From Lysobacterales bacterium (GTDB lineage Bacteria; Pseudomonadota; Gammaproteobacteria; Xanthomonadales; Rhodanobacteraceae), in contig JADKJL010000001.1 in assembly GCA_016721015.1 (NCBI GenBank), positions 558,001 to 622,000 on the forward strand: 64,000 nt of DNA. The letters are read 5' to 3'. Below, one piece after another: positions 25,401 through 32,931 of this stretch (its first letter is position 1; the number at the start of each line of letters is the position of its first letter). The translations under genes and the position numbers were made by a program. Below the pieces are notes generated by a model, which worked only from the letters and a program-made list of their open reading frames with translations, was not told the origin of the DNA and made no database searches.

Positions 25401-26367
25401 CACCTCTATCCCGGCACCGGTGCTGGAAGTCGATGTCGATGATAACCAGACCTTTGCCCGCTACGGCAATCTGCTCAACTACATTGTCACCGTCACCAAC
25501 ACGGGAACCGCCGATGCGGCCAATGTCTCCCTGTCCAACGGCGTGCCGGCCCAGCTCGATGCGGCGTTCACCACCTGGCGGTGTATCGGCGCTGGCAACG
25601 GAGCCAGTTGTCCCATAACCGGTTCGGGTGATTTGAACTCGACAGGTATCACCTTGCCGGCAGGACGCTCGCTGTATTGGCTGGTAACTGCCCCGGTGCA
25701 AGCCTTGGCGATCGGCGACACCGTCGAGTACGCCGTCGAGGCCAGCTTGGGCACCACTGATCCCGTCAGCGACAGCGATAGCGATACCTTGGTGATCTAT
25801 CGCGGCGGGTTCGATGCGCCGCATGAAAACGGTGGCAATGTCGTCGAACCGGAGTTGAGCGCCTGCACCCTGGATGCGCCATTCGTCACCTTTGATGACG
25901 CCAGCATGTGGACATTCTCGCCCTTGGCCACGGCGGCAACGCTCCCCATTCAAGTCCTCGCCTCCGCCATGGACAGCAGCGCCATGGGTTTTCGCATCGA
26001 GCAGTTGAACCTGGATCAGACGCCACGCATTCGCATCGTCTCCTTCGCAAGAAATGGCAGCGAGCGGGCAAGTTCCTGGGTGGAAGCGCAAGCCGGCGCC
26101 CCGCTGGCACTCGCAACCGCCGAATCCGTTGAGGAGGGAGGCCGAATCGTGATGCTGGTCGGCGAACATGGATCGGTTGACATCACGTTGCCGACAGAAA
26201 TCGCTGCAACGCTTCAATTCCGCGCAAGCGCGTCTGCCTGTATCGCGCCATCGTCGCTTCGCCTCATTTTCCGCTTTGTTGCGAACAAGACAAATGACAG
26301 GCTGCCGATGGGTTCTTCTAAAGCTACGTTGGGTGCCGTTAGTAGTGATATCGCAACTGAGCGATAA
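22498..26367 (+). CDS. Exported RCC1-repeat / InlB B-repeat / DUF11 protein
   Basis: 1,289 residues. A signal peptide (about 1-33, ending PTWADA) is followed by 14 RCC1-type units of 50 residues (about 50-745), each reading roughly HSCALTSTGTVQCWGYN then GQLGDGTTTxSATPVTVSGI; each unit carries two cysteines (SCAL, QCWG). Two Listeria-Bacteroides (InlB B-type) segments follow (YTVSFDSRGG..., YTFGNW...FAIW, then VTATTTGHGSI). A DUF11-like adhesin domain (about 975-1095, NYIVTVTNTGTADAANVSL) ends in the tail-like motif VIYRGGFD, and about 190 further residues have no match. The protein is probably a beta-propeller-bearing surface or secreted protein. Its 3' end overlaps the convergent yoeB gene by 29 bp. 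Confidence 0.85.
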   Translation: MGSKVTVSVFRRYPLLGLLLVGLFAVAPTWADAGEHSHQSAPMPANALSDPGMVTAGESHTCTIADSGTVKCWGSNYEGELGNGTTAPSATPVTVSGINTATAVSAGHSYSCALTRTGTVHCWGANYYGQLGDGTTTDSATPVTVSSISNATAVSAGTSHSCALTSTGTVQCWGYNDYGQLGDGTTTQSATPVTVSGISNATTVSAGANHSCALTSTGTVQCWGYNDYGQLGDGTTTSSATPVTVSGISNATAVSAGYFHSCAVTSTGTVQCWGYNDYGQLGNGTTTQSATPVTVSGISNATAVSAGYDHSCALTHSGTVQCWGYNGNGQLGNGTTMSSATPVTVSGISNATALSSDYYHSCALTSTGTVQCWGGNYDGQLGSGITTQIATPVTVSGISTATAVSAGHDHSCALTDSGTVQCWGYNLYGQLGDGTTTQSATPVMVSGISTAMAVSSGDVHSCALTDSGTVQCWGYNSNGQLGDGTTTQSATPVMVSGISTAMAVSSGDVHSCALTDSGTVQCWGGNYWGQLGDGTTTNSATPVTVSGISTATAVSAGNHHSCALTVSGTVQCWGENDYGQLGDGTTTQSATPVTVSGISNATAVASGYYHSCALTNTGTVQCWGYNEYGQLGDGTTTQSATPVTVSGISIATAVSVGNFNTCALISTGTVQCWGGNYWGQLGDGTTTSSATPVTVSGISTATAVSTGASHSCALTSTGTVLCWGYNDHGQLGTVGASFYTTPQDVIGSPFVTLFTLAYTADAKGGLNGDVLQTVAMGGDGTPVIAVPDAGYHFVKWSDDVLTAERTDTDVMGNITVTATFALHQYTVSFDSRGGTAVSPMTQDFGSEVTVPDAPTRTGYTFGNWNTVADGSGTTYAPAATFPMPANDLTLFAIWTTNQYTVTATTTGHGSINPAWQSIEHGGQASFEVVADAGYSAAVSGDTCSVNLSAGTTWISTAIEADCQVMATFTSIPAPVLEVDVDDNQTFARYGNLLNYIVTVTNTGTADAANVSLSNGVPAQLDAAFTTWRCIGAGNGASCPITGSGDLNSTGITLPAGRSLYWLVTAPVQALAIGDTVEYAVEASLGTTDPVSDSDSDTLVIYRGGFDAPHENGGNVVEPELSACTLDAPFVTFDDASMWTFSPLATAATLPIQVLASAMDSSAMGFRIEQLNLDQTPRIRIVSFARNGSERASSWVEAQAGAPLALATAESVEEGGRIVMLVGEHGSVDITLPTEIAATLQFRASASACIAPSSLRLIFRFVANKTNDRLPMGSSKATLGAVSSDIATER
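22650..24700 (+). repeat. 14 tandem 150-bp repeats within the RCC1-repeat gene
   Basis: Period is exactly 150 bp (50 codons). Units at about 23800 and 23950 are almost identical across their full length (both contain ATGGTGAGCGGCATCAGC and a ATGGCCGTGTCATCAGGC segment), indicating very recent duplication, while the outer units are more diverged. The repeat number is likely to vary between strains. Confidence 0.9.
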
Positions 26368-26593
26368 GCACTGAATCGTCAGTCACTCTGTACACGATCC
26401 GGTGCTCGTCATTGATGCGCCTCGACCAATATCCGGACAAGGCGTGCTTCAGGGGTTCGGGCTTACCTGTTCCAGTGTGTGGTGTCCTGGAAATCTCCTT
26501 GATCAAGTCATGGATTCGATTGACCAACTTCTTTTCGATCTTTTGCCAATACAGATAGTCTTCCCACGCTTGCTCGGAGAAGACCAGGTTCAC
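26339..26593 (-). CDS. yoeB: Txe/YoeB-family mRNA interferase toxin
   Basis: 84 residues, the normal YoeB length. FSEQAWEDYLYWQK opens the protein, with HDLIKEISRTPHTGTGKPEPLKH, the catalytic YWSRRINDEHRIVYRV and the terminal LRYHY also matching YoeB, whose catalytic residues (Glu, Arg, His and Tyr near the C-terminus) are all visible. It cleaves mRNA in the ribosomal A site. It overlaps the antitoxin gene by 4 bp and the end of the convergent RCC1-repeat gene by 29 bp. Confidence 0.95.
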   Translation of the reverse strand: MNLVFSEQAWEDYLYWQKIEKKLVNRIHDLIKEISRTPHTGTGKPEPLKHALSGYWSRRINDEHRIVYRVTDDSVLIAQLRYHY

Positions 26594-26841
26594 TCAGCCA
26601 AGCTCCTAGCAGCGCCCTTTCCTGCTTCAAGTGCTGCAATGCTCTCCAGCAAGCGCTTCGCGTTCTTTGGACTACGCAACAGGTAGGACGTTTCTTCGAG
26701 CGACTTGAAATCGTCGAGCGACATCATCACAACCGCCTGCTGGCCGTTGCGGGTGATGATGATCGGCTCGTGGTCGTCGCAGACGCGGTTCATGGTGTCG
26801 GCTAATTTGGCTCGTGCAGCGCTGTAAGTGATTGCGTCCAT
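26590..26841 (-). CDS. yefM: YefM/Phd-family antitoxin
   Basis: 83 residues starting MDAITYSAARAKLADTMNRVCDDHEPIIITRNGQQAVVMMSLDDF, the hallmark of YefM, with an acidic-flexible C-terminus (LLRSPKNAKRLLESIAALEAGKG) that binds YoeB. It represses its own operon with YoeB as co-repressor; a matching palindrome lies 11 bp upstream of the start. Confidence 0.95.
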   Translation of the reverse strand: MDAITYSAARAKLADTMNRVCDDHEPIIITRNGQQAVVMMSLDDFKSLEETSYLLRSPKNAKRLLESIAALEAGKGAARSLAE

Positions 26842-26852
26842 TGGGGTCTCCA

Positions 26853-26874
26853 GTTGTACGCATACTTGTACAAC
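26853..26874 (-). promoter_or_regulatory. YefM operator palindrome
   Basis: Perfect 7-bp arms GTTGTAC and GTACAAC flank an 8-bp spacer. The TGTAC core in both arms matches the kind of palindrome bound by YefM-YoeB. A TTGACG box (minus strand, 26889-26894) is placed so that the operator overlaps the presumed -10 region. Confidence 0.8.
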
Positions 26875-26905
26875 ATAGGACTGTCAGCGTCAAGGATTGA
26901 CACCT

Positions 26906-27050
26906 AACGTTCCCAAGAGCCTTCCCGTCAATTCCGGGCGAGTGACGCCGTTGCCCTGAGCTGTTGGGCTTTTGCTGGCCATCGGATTTTTCCTTTGTTA
27001 CGTGCTGCTGTGTCAGTGCGAAAGGGGTGACGGTACGGTCGTCAGACTGC
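26906..27050 (+). repeat. Dispersed repeat R, copy 2
   Basis: CCTAACGTTCCCAAGAGCC, then TTCCCGTCAATTCCGGGCG, GTGACGCCGTTGCCCTGAGC and GGGCTTTTGCTGGCCAT align with copy 1 over about 110 bp. It lies just upstream of the yefM operator. The remaining stretch to 27244 has no recognisable gene. Confidence 0.75.
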
Positions 27051-27244
27051 AATCTTTCCCGAAAAGGGATTTCGTTCTGTCACGAACGATGTTGTCGAGT
27101 CGCTGATGCGGATTCGGAGCAGGGTACAAGCCGCGATTGAACGGCGTGGCGTTCTGGATGGTGAATTGAACAGGTTCTATCCATTCACGTAGTGGCGGGC
27201 ACAGTCTCTCTATACTGCCGCGCCCCTCTCTCGCGGATAGTCGA

Positions 27245-27667
27245 ATGTCGAGCTATGTTGAAGGCGCCCTCGTCGCAGGCGAACGCATCGTTCATGCTGG
27301 TCGCATCAGTGCCTGGGCGCTGTGGCACCTGATCGGCCTGGGCATCATCCTGCTTCCGGTATTCGGACTCGGTCTGGTCTTCCTGATCATCGCGTATGTG
27401 CGCTACCAATCGACCGAGCTGGCTGTCACGACCAAACGCGTGATCGTCAAACACGGCTTGATTCGACGCCAGACCGTCGAGATCAATCTTGCCAAGGTCG
27501 AGAGCATCCAGGTTGATCAGGGCATCCTTGGGCGCATGCTCAACTTCGGAACCTTGATCGTTGCAGGTACCGGTACCTCGCACGCGCCGCTTGCCGGAAT
27601 CGCGGATCCGATGGCATTCCGCAAGGCCTTCATCGAGGCTCAGGATGAAGGTCAGGGGAACGCCTGA
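27245..27667 (+). CDS. Bacterial PH-domain (YdbS/YvbH-like) membrane protein
   Basis: 140 residues. A central hydrophobic hairpin (WALWHLIGLGIILLPVFGLGLVFLIIAYV) is followed by the bPH2 pattern TELAVTTKRVIVKHGLIRRQTVEINLAKVESIQVDQ and a glycine-rich strand (NFGTLIVAGTGTS). Proteins with this arrangement sit in the inner membrane; the function is unknown. Flanked by the dispersed repeat and a TruC remnant, apparently a single-gene unit. Confidence 0.85.
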   Translation: MSSYVEGALVAGERIVHAGRISAWALWHLIGLGIILLPVFGLGLVFLIIAYVRYQSTELAVTTKRVIVKHGLIRRQTVEINLAKVESIQVDQGILGRMLNFGTLIVAGTGTSHAPLAGIADPMAFRKAFIEAQDEGQGNA

Positions 27668-27684
27668 TCTTGGCGATTCCCGGG

Positions 27685-27865
27685 CGCGCTCGGCCTCAGG
27701 CGGGGCGACCATCGACAGCCGCAATGGCTCGTCCGGGTGATCGAATGCAGAGAGCCACGCTTGCAGCAACGTGTTCCTGCGCACCTGCTTGACCTCGCCG
27801 TGAGGTCTGGCGTGGCCGTGGCTGGCGCCGCCGATCAGTGGGTGATGAAGGTGGCAAGCTGCCGG
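27685..27865 (-). pseudogene. TruC C-terminal fragment
   Basis: On the minus strand the segment encodes HHPLIGGASHGHA, then RNTLLQAWLSAFDHPDEPLRLSMVAPPEAE. This is homologous to the C-terminal part of the intact TruC protein at 32205-32918 (RHPLIGDTSHGR ... FDHPVDGNRLSIAAPLDAE). No start or catalytic HRLD motif is present. It is a relic of a second pseudouridine synthase gene. Confidence 0.75.
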
Positions 27866-28034
27866 GGGATCTGTTGGCAGCGTCCGACTTTGGGGATTCG
27901 CAAATGAGAGTATGGCGTTGCTCATGATCGCGGTTGACGTTGGGCGTTTCAATCGTGTCGAATCGCTTTGGCGCCTCAACACGAGTCGGCTGTGAACGCC
28001 TGGCATCAAGCATCCCACTTCCCCGGTATTCAAC

Positions 28035-28424
28035 ATGATCAATCGTGGCGCAATCATTCTCCGTCCAGCGCAACCATTCCTTGAGTGGGCGGCGGGCCTG
28101 GACGATAGCAATATCCTTCCGGACGCGGCGGGCGAACAGACCGTCTATCTGGTGCCCGAATGGGACGACGACAAAGGCCAGGAACGTGTGCTGAAAAGGG
28201 TGTACAGGGAATTGTTTGAACGCGAGTTGTTCGGCTGGCATACCGATGAGTCGCGATGGCCGAGAGTGCGCGGGTTGCGGGAATTCAGAAAATGGTTCCG
28301 CATTGAAATGCATTCGTTGATCGAAGATTTGTGCATGGACGGCATCTTCGACGACGAGGATGAGGATGAGGAATTTTTCTCATTCCTCGATGCATTGTCA
28401 GAAGTCTCCCCGCCGAAAAGATGA
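28035..28424 (+). CDS. Conserved hypothetical protein
   Basis: 129 residues. INRGAIILRPAQPFLEWAAGLDDS and QTVYLVPEWDDD give a compact alpha/beta N-terminus; WFRIEMHSLIEDLC is a helix and the tail is strongly acidic (DDEDEDEEFF). I believe this is a small cytosolic family spread among Lysobacterales, but no function is known to me. Followed by the palindromic element at 28527. Confidence 0.7.
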   Translation: MINRGAIILRPAQPFLEWAAGLDDSNILPDAAGEQTVYLVPEWDDDKGQERVLKRVYRELFERELFGWHTDESRWPRVRGLREFRKWFRIEMHSLIEDLCMDGIFDDEDEDEEFFSFLDALSEVSPPKR

Positions 28425-28526
28425 CTTCCCGAAACGACTGACGAAAGGCCCATGCCAGCGGGGAACACCGACTGAATCGTCCCATCGAAGCGTTGCAAAA
28501 GTCGGGTGAGCTCGGCATCGGGCGGG

Positions 28527-28658
28527 AATGGCGCTGACTTAAGGCCAAACCCTACGTTTCGTCATCCCGGCGAAAGCCGGGATCCATCTTGATTCTAGAC
28601 ACTTTGAGAATGGATCCCGGCTTTCGCCGGGATGACGGGCGCTTAAGTCAGTGCCATT
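28527..28658. mobile_element. MITE-like palindromic element
   Basis: 132 bp bounded by 17-bp inverted repeats AATGGCGCTGACTTAAG and CTTAAGTCAGTGCCATT (one mismatch). Inside is a second, larger inverted pair: CGTCATCCCGGCGAAAGCCG at 28561 and its complement ending 28637, each arm itself a REP-like hairpin (ATCCCGGC-GAAA-GCCGGGAT). Near-direct repeats GCATCGGGCGGG (28515-28526) and GCATCGGACGGG (28660-28671) flank the element. No coding capacity. Confidence 0.8.
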
Positions 28659-29061
28659 CGCATCGGACGGGGCTTCGCTGCTTATCTACTTGGCGTCCAC
28701 CTGATGATCGAACCGCAGCCACCACCCCTGCGTCACGATACGAAGCTCCGCCTGCCGCATTGGCGAGTGCTGCGTAGCCCCTCGTTCAAGCGGACTGCGG
28801 GTGTTGTTACGGCGTTTCCGGTTGTGTTCGTGGCCGCAGCCACTTTGCTCAAGCGTAGAAGCTGCAGAAAAATCCCAAGCGCACATTCAGCAAGTTCATC
28901 CCTGTCGACGAGAGCCGTGTTGAGCGAGGAAATTTGAAATACAGTGGGCTTTGGAAGGATCCCGGCGGGTCAGGGGTCAGATCATTTCGGCGCAAATGGG
29001 TGCGTCGTCCTTTTATGCAACCTCGTTAGGCGAATCATCAGGAAACCGTATTCAGGACGCT
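28659..29061. other. Intergenic region without a credible gene
   Basis: A 77-codon plus-strand frame (28704-28937) has arginine/serine-rich composition and no recognisable family. Nothing else stands out. Confidence 0.4.
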
Positions 29062-29541
29062 ATGGAAGACAGCAGACACGGCGATCCGCCACCACTTCAG
29101 TCTTCAGTCCTGATCCCTCCCGGGGAAGGTCCGCTGGGCCTTGCAATCGCGGACACGCTGAGTGCGCTCCCAGCTGCACGGGCTGCAGTATTCGAAGCCC
29201 ACGTGCGCGAAATCGAGGCACTTGTCGCGGCCACTGCTCCAGATCATCCGTGGACGTGCGTGGCATACCGTGGCGCAGACGGCTCTCACGTGTTTCGGGG
29301 TGGTGTCGGACATTCCCTGGTCATAGATCGCGAAGGTCGCTTATGGCGGGCCCGAAGCTACGAGGATTTCGCGACTACGTTCGATATCACGCCCACTACG
29401 TGCACGATCGCCACTTTGACGCCACTGTACGATCAAATGCGTCAATACACTCCGCGCCAGGCTGGCGATCTCCCGTCGAGTTCAAAGTCCACTTCACCCA
29501 ACGATCAGCTGCCGATTTTTTCGAAGGAAGTCTCCCGCTAG
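29062..29541 (+). CDS. Hypothetical protein
   Basis: 159 residues from ATG 29062; the frame is open further upstream to 28951, but that part looks non-coding. A core VFRGGVGHSLVIDREGRLWRARSYEDFATTFDI resembles a small folded domain with a histidine, preceded by WTCVAYRGADGS. I do not recognise the family. The C-terminal ~30 residues are low-complexity. Confidence 0.5.
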   Translation: MEDSRHGDPPPLQSSVLIPPGEGPLGLAIADTLSALPAARAAVFEAHVREIEALVAATAPDHPWTCVAYRGADGSHVFRGGVGHSLVIDREGRLWRARSYEDFATTFDITPTTCTIATLTPLYDQMRQYTPRQAGDLPSSSKSTSPNDQLPIFSKEVSR

Positions 29542-29964
29542 ACCAAGGTACAAAACTCACCCGGAGACAAATGGCGATTGCATGAGCGTTCCTCTTCCTG
29601 ACGAACGCCGGGAGGACGAAAGGAAAGGATCGGTGTTGAGTTGGTGCCATTCCGCCCGCAGGCCGTGTTTCGGTGTGATTCGTGTTCGTTTATCAGCCCA
29701 ATCATGGTCTTGCCTTTTCTTGTCTGGCATCCGGACAAGCGGTTCAGTATCGCAATCGTGGTGACACAGATGACGCCGAAGACCACATGCAAGAGAACAT
29801 TGAAGCGGGCATGGATTCAATACAGCGAAGCGTTGAAGCAGCATGCCCTGATACGTGCAGGGCAAAATCGAGTAGGCTTGGTGATCGAGGCTGCCGCTTT
29901 GTGACATTGCACAATTCGCGCGGGTTTCGCGGAGTCATTCCACAGCTTCGTAGGCAGCGGAAAA
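29542..29964. other. Intergenic region without recognisable gene
   Basis: About 420 bp of lower-GC sequence between two small genes. Several short overlapping frames exist on both strands, none with credible protein features. Confidence 0.4.
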
Positions 29965-30363
29965 TTGATCAGCGATCTCCCCACTCTTTTGGCAACAATG
30001 CAGCCTGTGCTCAATCCTGGCCGCTATGTGTTTGTAACGGTTTCCCCCGATCAACTACTCGACTTGCATTCAATCGTTGCTTCCGTCCGCGAGCCGGAAG
30101 GTCTTTCAGTGGTACTCACTGAGCAAGGCGCAATCGAGTTGGGACTGGAAGCAAGCTACTTGGCCGCTTGGATCACGCTCACCGTCCACTCTGATCTGGC
30201 TGCCGTTGGCTTGACCGCCGCATTCTCGAACGCCTTGGCTCAATCCGGAATCAGCTGCAACGTGGTTGCGGGCAATCATCATGATCATGTATTCGTCCCG
30301 CACGAGCAGGCGCAAGTGGCCATGGCAGTTCTACAGACACTGCAAGCAAGCGCCACTGTCTGA
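29965..30363 (+). CDS. ACT-domain protein (ACT_7/DUF2241 type)
   Basis: 132 residues. GRYVFVTVSPDQ is the first strand; EGLSVVLTEQGAIELGL and ITLTVHSDLAAVGLTAAFSNALAQSGISCNVVAG form the ACT ligand-binding fold, with HHDHVFVPHEQAQVAMAVLQTL at the end. This family is a small amino-acid-binding protein of unknown partner. The stop TGA immediately precedes dispersed repeat copy 3. Confidence 0.88.
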   Translation: MISDLPTLLATMQPVLNPGRYVFVTVSPDQLLDLHSIVASVREPEGLSVVLTEQGAIELGLEASYLAAWITLTVHSDLAAVGLTAAFSNALAQSGISCNVVAGNHHDHVFVPHEQAQVAMAVLQTLQASATV

Positions 30364-30435
30364 CAGTTCCCCAGGAAACTACCCCGTCAAACCCGGGCTG
30401 ACGATGTCCTTGCCCTGAACTTCTGGAGCAGATCG
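30362..30435 (+). repeat. Dispersed repeat R, copy 3 (short)
   Basis: GACAGTTCCCCAGGAAAC, then CCCCGTCAAACCCGGGCTG and GATGTCCTTGCCCTGAAC. It shares the core block but loses similarity after about 65 bp. Confidence 0.7.
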
Positions 30436-30605
30436 GAGTTCACCTTGACGATCACTACATGCATGTACGTCACCTTGTGGAAGCCGCAAAATAGCGTTGC
30501 CAGCACGTCAATCGGGCCAGTCGGCACGAAGGGAGCATGACCCGTGGACCAGGCGGGCTGCCTCCGAAACGCCGAGGGCCTCCAACGAAGGTCGCATGAC
30601 CAGCC

Positions 30606-30995
30606 ATGAAGCGCTTGTGGACAATCATCGGTGTAGCGGACGTTTCCCGCAGTTGTGCGTGGTATCAGTCACTCTTGGGACTGCCGGCCGGGCCGCCTGC
30701 CCACGATTACTTTGGACAAATCCTCGACATGGATGGGTCGGTCTTGCTCTGCCTGCATCGTTGGGGAGACCACGAGCATCCATCCCTCGCCGATCCGGGG
30801 CGGGCGGAACCTGGCAATGGGCTGCTTCTCTTTTTTCGCGTGGATGATTTTGACCGTGCACTGATTCGGGCGCGCTCACTCGTTAGCGCGCTCACCGAGG
30901 AGCCAAGCGTCAATCCCAACACGGGCACCAGAGAGTTTGCGTTGCGCGATCCTGACGGCTATTTCGTCATGATCAGTGCGTTGTCTGCGGCCTGA
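30606..30995 (+). CDS. VOC (glyoxalase/bleomycin-resistance fold) protein
   Basis: 129 residues. Begins MKRLWTIIGVADVSRSCAWYQSLLGLP, the usual first beta-alpha unit, continues with GNGLLLFFRVDDFDRAL, and ends REFALRDPDGYFVMISAL, typical for VOC single-domain proteins that dimerise to form a metal site. Substrate unknown. An ATG at 30597 overlaps closely in another frame and is not used. Confidence 0.85.
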   Translation: MKRLWTIIGVADVSRSCAWYQSLLGLPAGPPAHDYFGQILDMDGSVLLCLHRWGDHEHPSLADPGRAEPGNGLLLFFRVDDFDRALIRARSLVSALTEEPSVNPNTGTREFALRDPDGYFVMISALSAA

Positions 30996-31078
30996 CAACT
31001 CCTCGGCAGCTTTACTCATCCAAGTGATTCCTTCATTGCAGCGGCGGCTCGACGCTACCTATTACGGAAACAGAAACC

Positions 31079-31333
31079 ATGTTTTGGCTCGTGGCGGACG
31101 AACAAGACGTTGGCGCGTTTGCACGGCTTGGCACGGCATTGAAAGAGCTGGGCTACGTCGTCGATGAGCATGAGTGGGGTGTCGGAGGATCCCAGGAACT
31201 TTCAACCTGGGAGCTTGGCGCGCCTGGCGGATCGATCACGGTCTGTGCCGAAACCTACATGGGGCTGTCCGTTTCGGGCCCACCCGCATTGATCGCCGCC
31301 CTGCGGGAAAGATACAGCGCGGCAGACGAATAA
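31079..31333 (+). CDS. Small hypothetical protein
   Basis: 84 residues: MFWLVADEQDVGAFARLG, then a VVDEHEWGVGGSQELSTWEL segment and AETYMGLSVSGPPALIAALRERY. Composition is protein-like with alternating strands and a final helix, but I recognise no family. It lies in the run of small orphan genes 28035-31949. Confidence 0.6.
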   Translation: MFWLVADEQDVGAFARLGTALKELGYVVDEHEWGVGGSQELSTWELGAPGGSITVCAETYMGLSVSGPPALIAALRERYSAADE

Positions 31334-31634
31334 GATTCCCACCGGGGATTGATGGTTCCTGCGCCTTGATCGACAGCCTGAGCTGACGGATAGACTGGCG
31401 GCTGGCCCGAGGATACCGAAGGCGCCCATTGGCATGAGAGCAGGCGTACTATTCCTGTGCTGGAGATTTCGGACGGGATGGCAACGCACGATCAAGCTTC
31501 GGTCTGCCCGTTCTGGCAGGTCAGCTTCCGGCGCATCGTGTCGAGCTGTTCGTTGCCAGTCTCCCGCAGTGTTGCCGGCAAAATCCAGCCGCCTCGCGCG
31601 GCGCGTTGACTTCGGTGTGAGGGCCCAAAGACCC

Positions 31635-31949
31635 ATGCTGACCAAGCGTTTCCAAGCGGAACTCCTCAGCGGCCACAAAGAGAACGCGGTGCAAGTTCCC
31701 TTTGATCCGGGTGCCACCTGGTCGTTGGCTGCGCAAACCCTGCGACCTGGCCGGCGTGGCTTTCCCGTCGTCGCCTCGTTGAACGGCGTGGCCTTTGAAA
31801 GTGCAATCGTCGCTCGATCCGGAAAGTTCTGGCTGCTGGTACCAGCCACCGTTTCGGAGTCGGCAAAGCTCGCATTGGGCGAGGTCGGCTCGTTCACGGC
31901 CGCGCCCAGCATTTCCTCACCACATTCGCCGTCAAACACGGGCGGGTGA
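31635..31949 (+). CDS. DUF1905-domain protein
   Basis: 104 residues from ATG 31635. KRFQAELLSGHKENAVQVPFDPGATW and VVASLNGVAFESAIVARSGKFWLLVPATVSESAKLALGEVGSF fit the DUF1905 beta-barrel family (small, function unknown). The frame is open upstream to 31434 but that part is arginine-rich and unlike protein. The last ~10 codons and stop fall in dispersed repeat copy 4. Confidence 0.78.
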   Translation: MLTKRFQAELLSGHKENAVQVPFDPGATWSLAAQTLRPGRRGFPVVASLNGVAFESAIVARSGKFWLLVPATVSESAKLALGEVGSFTAAPSISSPHSPSNTGG

Positions 31950-32050
31950 TGTCGTTGCCCTGAGCATTGGGATTGCATTGGAGTGCTGCTTTGTTGCATG
32001 CCACGCTGACGGTGTGATGCGGGTGTCAATGCGGTTGTCAGACGGCGACC
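31908..32050 (+). repeat. Dispersed repeat R, copy 4
   Basis: TTCGCCGTCAAACACGGGCG and GTGATGTCGTTGCCCTGAGC align with the core of the other copies; further matches (TTTGTTGCATGCCACGCTG, GTTGTCAGACGGC) resemble copy 2 to its end. It provides the stop codon of the DUF1905 gene. Confidence 0.75.
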
Positions 32051-32204
32051 CTTCACGAAGAAATTTCGCCGATCACCTGGGCCTCGTTGATACGACGTTG
32101 GGGGATCAAGCCACGCAACCGCTGACGACCGGAATGCCAATGGGGAGGTTTTCAGCTCAATTCAGACCCGGATCCAGCCGTCCATTCCGCCTGCACGTAT
32201 CGAA

Positions 32205-32918
32205 TCAGGAAGCGGGCGTCACCGGATCCCTCGACGGGTTCGCCCAGCCGAAGCGCTCCAGCAGACCGGCGAATTCGGCATCGAGCGGAGCCGCGATTGA
32301 CAGTCGATTGCCGTCGACCGGGTGGTCGAAGCTCAGTTTTTGCGCGTGCAGCAGCAATCGATGCACGCTGTAGTACTGCTTGAACAGACGATTGTGTTCG
32401 GTTCGCCCGTGGCTGGTGTCGCCGATCAATGGATGACGCAGGTGGGCGAAGTGGCGGCGGATTTGCCGGTAGCGACCGGTCTCCGGCGAAACCTCGACAA
32501 GGGCGTAGCGCTGCTGCGGATAGCGGTTGATCGCGATCGGCACCTCGATGGTGGCGAGGCGTTTCCAGCGCGTCAGCGCCGGTTTGCGGTCGCTGTTTTC
32601 ACGCACACCGGGTAGCGGATAGTCGATTTCGCCGGTTTCATCGGGCCAGCCGCGGCACACCGCGAGATAGACCTTCTCGACTTCGCGTTGCATGAACTGG
32701 CGGCCGAGCGTGCCGGCGACTTCGGAGTTGCGCCCGATCAGCAGCACGCCGCTGGTGGCGCGATCGAGTCGGTGGATCAGGTGCAACGGGCCTTCGACGA
32801 GGGCGCGCACCTGATCGATCAGATAAACGTCACCGTCGTTGACCAGGCGGCTGCGGTGCACCGGAATACCGGCCGGCTTGTTGACGACGACGATATGTTC
32901 GTCGCAATGGAGGATCAC
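32205..32918 (-). CDS. truC: tRNA pseudouridine(65) synthase TruC-like
   Basis: 237 residues from a GTG at 32918, chosen because ILHCDEHIVVVNKPAGIPVHRS aligns with the N-terminus of known TruC; a longer frame to 33008 would run 77 bp into ubiB. HLIHRLDRATSGVLLIGR carries the catalytic Asp of RluA-type pseudouridine synthases, and RYRQIRRHFAHLRHPLIGDTSHGR is the conserved C-terminal motif. It isomerises U65 in some tRNAs. It follows ubiB by 13 bp on the same strand. A C-terminal relic of a related gene lies at 27685. Confidence 0.88.
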   Translation of the reverse strand: MILHCDEHIVVVNKPAGIPVHRSRLVNDGDVYLIDQVRALVEGPLHLIHRLDRATSGVLLIGRNSEVAGTLGRQFMQREVEKVYLAVCRGWPDETGEIDYPLPGVRENSDRKPALTRWKRLATIEVPIAINRYPQQRYALVEVSPETGRYRQIRRHFAHLRHPLIGDTSHGRTEHNRLFKQYYSVHRLLLHAQKLSFDHPVDGNRLSIAAPLDAEFAGLLERFGWANPSRDPVTPAS

Positions 32919-32931
32919 GAATGCGCGCCGG

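Noticed and set aside
28704..28937. 77-codon gene after the MITE-like element
   Set aside because: No family, Arg/Ser-rich, no ribosome site; likely non-coding.
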